9,629 nt of DNA from an uncultured Saprospiraceae bacterium (GTDB lineage Bacteria > Bacteroidota > Bacteroidia > Chitinophagales > Saprospiraceae). Shown here one piece after another: positions 6,937 through 9,629 of the stretch (position 1 is its first letter; each line of letters opens with the position of its first letter). The position numbers and the translations under genes are program-made. Location of the stretch: assembly GCA_937959095.1 (NCBI GenBank), contig CALGLY010000181.1:1-9629 (forward strand), read 5' to 3'. The notes under the pieces are model-generated. The model saw only the letters and a program-made list of their open reading frames with translations. It had not been told where the DNA came from and made no database searches.

Positions 6937-6976
6937 ATGTTGGTGGCTAAAGTGAAATATAGAGTAGTTTGAGAAG

Positions 6977-7014
6977 TGGCTAACAGCCAACAGCCAACAG
7001 CTAATAGCTAAAAA
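6977..7014. repeat. Right heptad array before cysN
   Basis: Five consecutive 7-nt units starting at 6978 (GGCTAAC, AGCCAAC twice, AGCTAAT, AGCTAAA) lie just before the cysN start, in the orientation opposite to the first half of the left array. It pairs with the left arm, and it also resembles the second half of the left array as a direct repeat: both end in an AGC/A-rich unit followed by AAG a few bases before an ATG. A partial opposite-orientation unit (TGTTGGTGGCT, 6938-6948) follows the four-helix-bundle stop and could pair with AGCCAACA here with a 3-nt bulge. Confidence 0.7.
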
Positions 7015-7017
7015 GAA

Positions 7018-8280
7018 ATGAGTATCTCAATAGAAAATTCAGAACTATTACGCTTTACCACAGCAGGGAGCGTAGATGATGGAAAAAGTACCCTTATCGG
7101 ACGAATGCTATATGATAGTAAGTCCATTTTTGAAGATCAATACGAGAAACTAAAAGAAACTACCGAGCGTAGAGGAGAGGAAGGTGTGAATTTAGCCTTA
7201 TTGACAGATGGCTTGCGCTCGGAACGCGAACAAGGAATAACGATTGATGTAGCCTATCGCTATTTTGCTACGCCAAAGCGAAAATTCATTATTGCGGATA
7301 CGCCAGGTCATATTCAGTATACACGAAATATGGTGACGGGCGCATCTACAGCCAATGTAGCATTGGTTTTGATAGATGCTCGAAATGGCGTAGTGGAGCA
7401 GACGCGTCGTCATGCCATTATTGCTTCTTTGTTGCAGATTCCGCACTTGGTGGTTTGTGTGAATAAGATGGATTTGGTGGACTATAAAGAGGAAGCTTAT
7501 GAAGCAATCAAAGAAGAATTTGAAAACTTCGCTTCAAAGCTAGATGTCGTAGATGTGCATTTTATTCCAATTTCTGCTTTGAAAGGAGATAATGTAGTAC
7601 ATCGCTCGGATAAAACAGCTTGGTACGATGGACCAACACTGATGTACTACTTAGAGAATGTACATATCGGAAGTGATCACAACCTGATAGATGTTCGTTT
7701 TCCGGTGCAATACGTAGTACGTCCGAATACGGATGAACATCATGATTATCGCGGCTATGCAGGTCGTATCGCTGGTGGTGTGATGCGAAAGGGAGATGAA
7801 GTGATGTTACTGCCATCTGGTTTCACGACCAAAATAGCAAAAATCGACACCTTTGATGGAGAACTAGAGCAAGCCTTTCCGCCAATGTCCGTAACAGTCT
7901 TGCTAGAGGATGATTTGGATTTGAGTCGAGGAGATATGATTGTACGGGTGAATAACCAGCCTGAGATCACACAAGACTTAGAAATAATGATTTCTTGGTT
8001 TAGTGATCGTCCACTACAAGAACGTGGTAAGTATACGATTATGCATACTACGCAAGAGGCACGTTGTGTAGTGAAAGAAATTCGCTACAAACTAAATATT
8101 AATAGCTTGCACCGCGACTTAGAAGATAAGGAAATACGAATGAATGATATTGCACGTGTGGTATTGCGTACTACAAAGCCATTATTTGTAGATGAATATC
8201 GTAAAAATCGTATTACAGGTAGTGTGATTCTGATAGACGAAGGCACTAATAATACAGTAGGCGCAGGTATGATAATTTAA
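7018..8280 (+). CDS. cysN: Sulfate adenylyltransferase subunit 1 (GTPase subunit)
   Basis: This is the EF-Tu-like GTPase that drives APS formation by CysD. All G motifs are intact in the 420-residue protein: GSVDDGKS (17-24), the switch threonine in GITIDVAYRYF (T75), DTPGH (94-98), NKMD (149-152) and SALKG (186-190). These are followed by the beta-barrel domains and a C-terminus ending in TGSVILIDEGTNNTVGAGMI, typical of CysN. It is shorter than the E. coli protein (about 475) but has both ends, so it is the short form and not truncated. There is no C-terminal APS kinase domain, consistent with the separate cysC upstream. The start is 3 nt after the heptad array, so the right edge of the inserted element supplies the immediate translation-initiation region of this gene. 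Its level relative to CysD may therefore be altered. Confidence 0.95.
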   Translation: MSISIENSELLRFTTAGSVDDGKSTLIGRMLYDSKSIFEDQYEKLKETTERRGEEGVNLALLTDGLRSEREQGITIDVAYRYFATPKRKFIIADTPGHIQYTRNMVTGASTANVALVLIDARNGVVEQTRRHAIIASLLQIPHLVVCVNKMDLVDYKEEAYEAIKEEFENFASKLDVVDVHFIPISALKGDNVVHRSDKTAWYDGPTLMYYLENVHIGSDHNLIDVRFPVQYVVRPNTDEHHDYRGYAGRIAGGVMRKGDEVMLLPSGFTTKIAKIDTFDGELEQAFPPMSVTVLLEDDLDLSRGDMIVRVNNQPEITQDLEIMISWFSDRPLQERGKYTIMHTTQEARCVVKEIRYKLNINSLHRDLEDKEIRMNDIARVVLRTTKPLFVDEYRKNRITGSVILIDEGTNNTVGAGMII

Positions 8281-8298
8281 AAGCCTAGCTTCTTTTTA

Positions 8299-8356
8299 GC
8301 AATGTTCAATCCATTATTCCTTGAGAATTACTTAAGAATAATGGATTGAGCATTGC
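8299..8356. repeat. Long inverted repeat after cysN
   Basis: 8299-8319 pairs with 8336-8356 over 21 bp with a single T-G pair (8305/8350). After a bulged C (8320), 8321-8325 pairs with 8331-8335 over 5 more, leaving a 5-nt loop. It begins 18 nt after the cysN stop. No T-run follows the right arm, so it is not a classic intrinsic terminator. It could still end the operon, be an RNA-processing site, or be a dispersed palindromic element. The structure is certain from the sequence; the role is not. Confidence 0.7.
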
Positions 8357-8420
8357 CCAAGTAACGGACAAAATCGGATAGTGATTATTTGACCGCTAAT
8401 GTCCCCGTACTTACTTATCT

Positions 8421-8456
8421 CTTTGATGATTTTGCAGTAGGTGAAAATTGTCAAAG
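8421..8456 (+). promoter_or_regulatory. Small inverted repeat in the leader of the dTDP-glucose dehydratase gene
   Basis: CTTTGA (8421-8426) pairs with TCAAAG (8451-8456). Inside it, ATTTT (8429-8433) pairs with AAAAT (8444-8448), separated by a 2 x 2 mismatch, with a 10-nt loop. It lies about 32 nt before the start codon and could be a leader hairpin or operator. In the rest of the 8357-8487 spacer I see no convincing TAnnTTTG promoter. Confidence 0.3.
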
Positions 8457-8487
8457 ATTTTCCTATTTCTTATGAACTATAGTATTC

Positions 8488-9555
8488 ATGAACATGCAAT
8501 TTGACAAAACAATCTTAGTGACAGGTGGTGCTGGTTTTATTGGTTCCCATCTAGTACATCGCCTTGTACAACAATATCCTGCATACAAAATCGTGAACCT
8601 CGATAATTTGACCTATGCAGGAAATCTCGAAAACATTAAAGACATAGAACACTACCCTAATTATGCATTTGAGCGTGCAGATATTACCAACCACGACCAA
8701 ATCTATGCTCTATTTGAGCAGTATAAATTTGATAGTGTTATTCATCTTGCCGCAGAGTCGCATGTAGATCGATCTATCTCCGACCCACTTATTTTTATTA
8801 AGACAAATGTACTCGGCACAGCTACTTTATTAGATGCAGCTCGCCGATTTTGGAAAGGCGATTACGAAGGGAAGCTTTTCTATCATGTCTCTACGGATGA
8901 AGTATATGGTTCGCTAGGCAATGAAGGCTTTTTCTTAGAAGATACACCTTACGACCCTCGCAGTCCTTATTCTGCATCAAAGGCAAGTTCCGATCATTTA
9001 GTGCGTGCTTATCATCACACCTATAAGTTGCCAGTCGTTATTTCTAATTGCTCTAACAACTATGGGCCATACCAATTTCCAGAAAAATTATTACCACTTT
9101 TCATAAATAACATCCGCAATAATAAGGCACTGCCTGTCTACGGCGAAGGGATCAATGTTCGAGATTGGTTGTATGTAGAGGATCATGCCGCAGCGATTGA
9201 TTTAATTTTCCATAAAGGAAAAATGGGCGACACTTATAATATCGGAGGACATAATGAGTGGCGAAATATTGACCTTATCAGGGAGCTTTGCCGCCAAATG
9301 GATGAAAAGCTAGGCCGCGAAGTAGGAACTTCTGAAAAACTAATCAGTTTCGTACGAGATCGTGCAGGCCATGATATGCGTTATGCGATTGATGCTACCA
9401 AATTAAAAGAAGAATTAGGCTGGGAGCCATCTTTGCAATTCAGAGAAGGACTAAGCAAAACGATAGATTGGTACTTATCCAATCAAGAGTGGTTAGATAA
9501 TGTCACTTCTGGCGCATATCAAAAATATTATGAGCAGCAGTATGCGGTAGCTTAA
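8488..9555 (+). CDS. rfbB: dTDP-glucose 4,6-dehydratase
   Basis: Also called RmlB, this enzyme converts dTDP-glucose to dTDP-4-keto-6-deoxyglucose with bound NAD+, the branch point to L-rhamnose and other deoxysugars of O-antigen or capsule. The 355-residue protein is complete. It has the Rossmann motif TGGAGFIGSH (12-21), NLDNLTYAGNLENI, AAESHVDRSI, the active-site segment STDEVYG (T136, D137, E138), the YxxxK pair Y161/K165 in SPYSASKASSDH, and NCSNNYGPYQFPEKLLPL. These diagnostic dTDP-glucose dehydratase segments separate it from general epimerases. A second in-frame ATG at 8494 would remove two residues and is equally possible. It follows cysN after a 207-bp spacer with a large hairpin, so it may be transcribed separately. 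The partners rmlA, rmlC and rmlD are not in the window; they may lie downstream. Confidence 0.96.
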   Translation: MNMQFDKTILVTGGAGFIGSHLVHRLVQQYPAYKIVNLDNLTYAGNLENIKDIEHYPNYAFERADITNHDQIYALFEQYKFDSVIHLAAESHVDRSISDPLIFIKTNVLGTATLLDAARRFWKGDYEGKLFYHVSTDEVYGSLGNEGFFLEDTPYDPRSPYSASKASSDHLVRAYHHTYKLPVVISNCSNNYGPYQFPEKLLPLFINNIRNNKALPVYGEGINVRDWLYVEDHAAAIDLIFHKGKMGDTYNIGGHNEWRNIDLIRELCRQMDEKLGREVGTSEKLISFVRDRAGHDMRYAIDATKLKEELGWEPSLQFREGLSKTIDWYLSNQEWLDNVTSGAYQKYYEQQYAVA

Positions 9556-9559
9556 TATG

Positions 9560-9629
9560 TTTTGAGTAACCATATAAGGCATATAAGGACATTTAAGAGT
9601 TTTACTTATATGCCTTATATGGTTCAAAA
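9560..9629. repeat. Long inverted repeat of 9-nt tandem units after rfbB, reaching the window edge
   Basis: 9568-9587 pairs perfectly with 9605-9624 over 20 bp (17-nt loop). After a 3-nt bulge, TTTTG (9560-9564) pairs with CAAAA (9625-9629), so the structure touches the window end and may be longer. The left arm is a tandem of CATATAAGG (9571-9579 and 9580-9588), with a diverged third unit CATTTAAGA at 9590-9598 in the loop. The right arm carries two units inverted. It starts 4 nt after the rfbB stop. It may be a terminator, but tandem units within the arms are unusual for one. Confidence 0.7.

Larger units (their letters stand above)
6504..7014. mobile_element. Putative insertion: four-helix-bundle gene bounded by inverted heptad arrays
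   Basis: A block of about 510 bp separates cysD and cysN, which normally adjoin. It contains one small gene and, at each edge, arrays of a degenerate 7-nt unit in opposite orientation. The left arm 6505-6528 and right arm 6979-7001 pair over about 21 bp (10 + 6 + 5, with a small internal loop and one mismatch). Outside the arms, TTTTTAG (6498-6504, including the cysD stop) is mirrored by CTAAAAA (7008-7014), 3 nt before the cysN ATG. The plan recalls the hairpin-bounded intervening sequences of bacterial 23S rRNA genes that encode S23/IVP proteins. No transposase, reverse transcriptase or target-site duplication is seen. Mobility is inferred from position and repeats. Confidence 0.45.

Noticed and set aside
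6504..7014. CRISPR array or diversity-generating retroelement
   Set aside because: The repeat units are 7 nt and contiguous with no spacers, no Cas gene is present, and there is no reverse transcriptase or template/variable repeat pair beside the Avd-like protein.
6504..7014. A true 23S rRNA intervening sequence
   Set aside because: No rRNA sequence flanks the element; both neighbours are intact protein genes.
7198..7970. Minus-strand open frames inside cysN
   Set aside because: They are antisense shadows of a strongly conserved GTPase gene.

Overview
The window looks like a chromosomal segment of a Bacteroidetes (Bacteroidota) bacterium. The evidence is moderately AT-rich DNA with very AT-rich spacers, genes mostly lacking Shine-Dalgarno sequences, matches to the TAnnTTTG type -7 promoter element, a glycine-rich Bacteroidetes-style Wzz protein, and the separate cysC / cysD / short cysN arrangement. 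I cannot name a genus from sequence alone.

Layout. Positions 1-998 (minus strand) hold the N-terminal 332 residues of ribonuclease R, cut by the window edge. A 269-bp divergent spacer follows, and every later gene is on the plus strand: a Wzz/GumC-type polysaccharide chain-length protein (1268-2362), a winged-helix protein with a degenerate nucleotidyltransferase-like domain (2555-3097), UDP-glucose 6-dehydrogenase (about 3196-4530), a DUF2061 small membrane protein (4619-4858), APS kinase CysC (4907-5509), sulfate adenylyltransferase subunit CysD (about 5602-6504), a four-helix-bundle (S23/IVP-like) protein (6583-6936), sulfate adenylyltransferase GTPase subunit CysN (7018-8280), and dTDP-glucose 4,6-dehydratase RmlB (8488-9555).

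How the genes fit together. Wzz, Ugd and RmlB are surface-polysaccharide functions: chain length control, UDP-glucuronate supply, and the dTDP-4-keto-6-deoxyglucose branch point. CysD/CysN make APS from sulfate and CysC phosphorylates it to PAPS. No sulfite or APS/PAPS reductase gene is visible. The local grouping therefore suggests, but does not prove, that the PAPS made here may feed polysaccharide sulfation as well as, or instead of, cysteine synthesis.

Most unusual structure. The four-helix-bundle gene sits exactly between cysD and cysN, and arrays of a degenerate 7-nt unit (about RGCTRTT) border it in inverted orientation. The left array begins at the cysD stop codon and the right array ends 3 nt before the cysN ATG. 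Left and right arms can pair (about 21 bp), but the left array can also fold on itself (about 18 bp). This looks like a compact insertion resembling the intervening sequences of 23S rRNA genes, here placed in a protein operon. Two other long near-perfect inverted repeats follow cysN (8299-8356) and rmlB (9560-9629); the second is also built from a short tandem unit.
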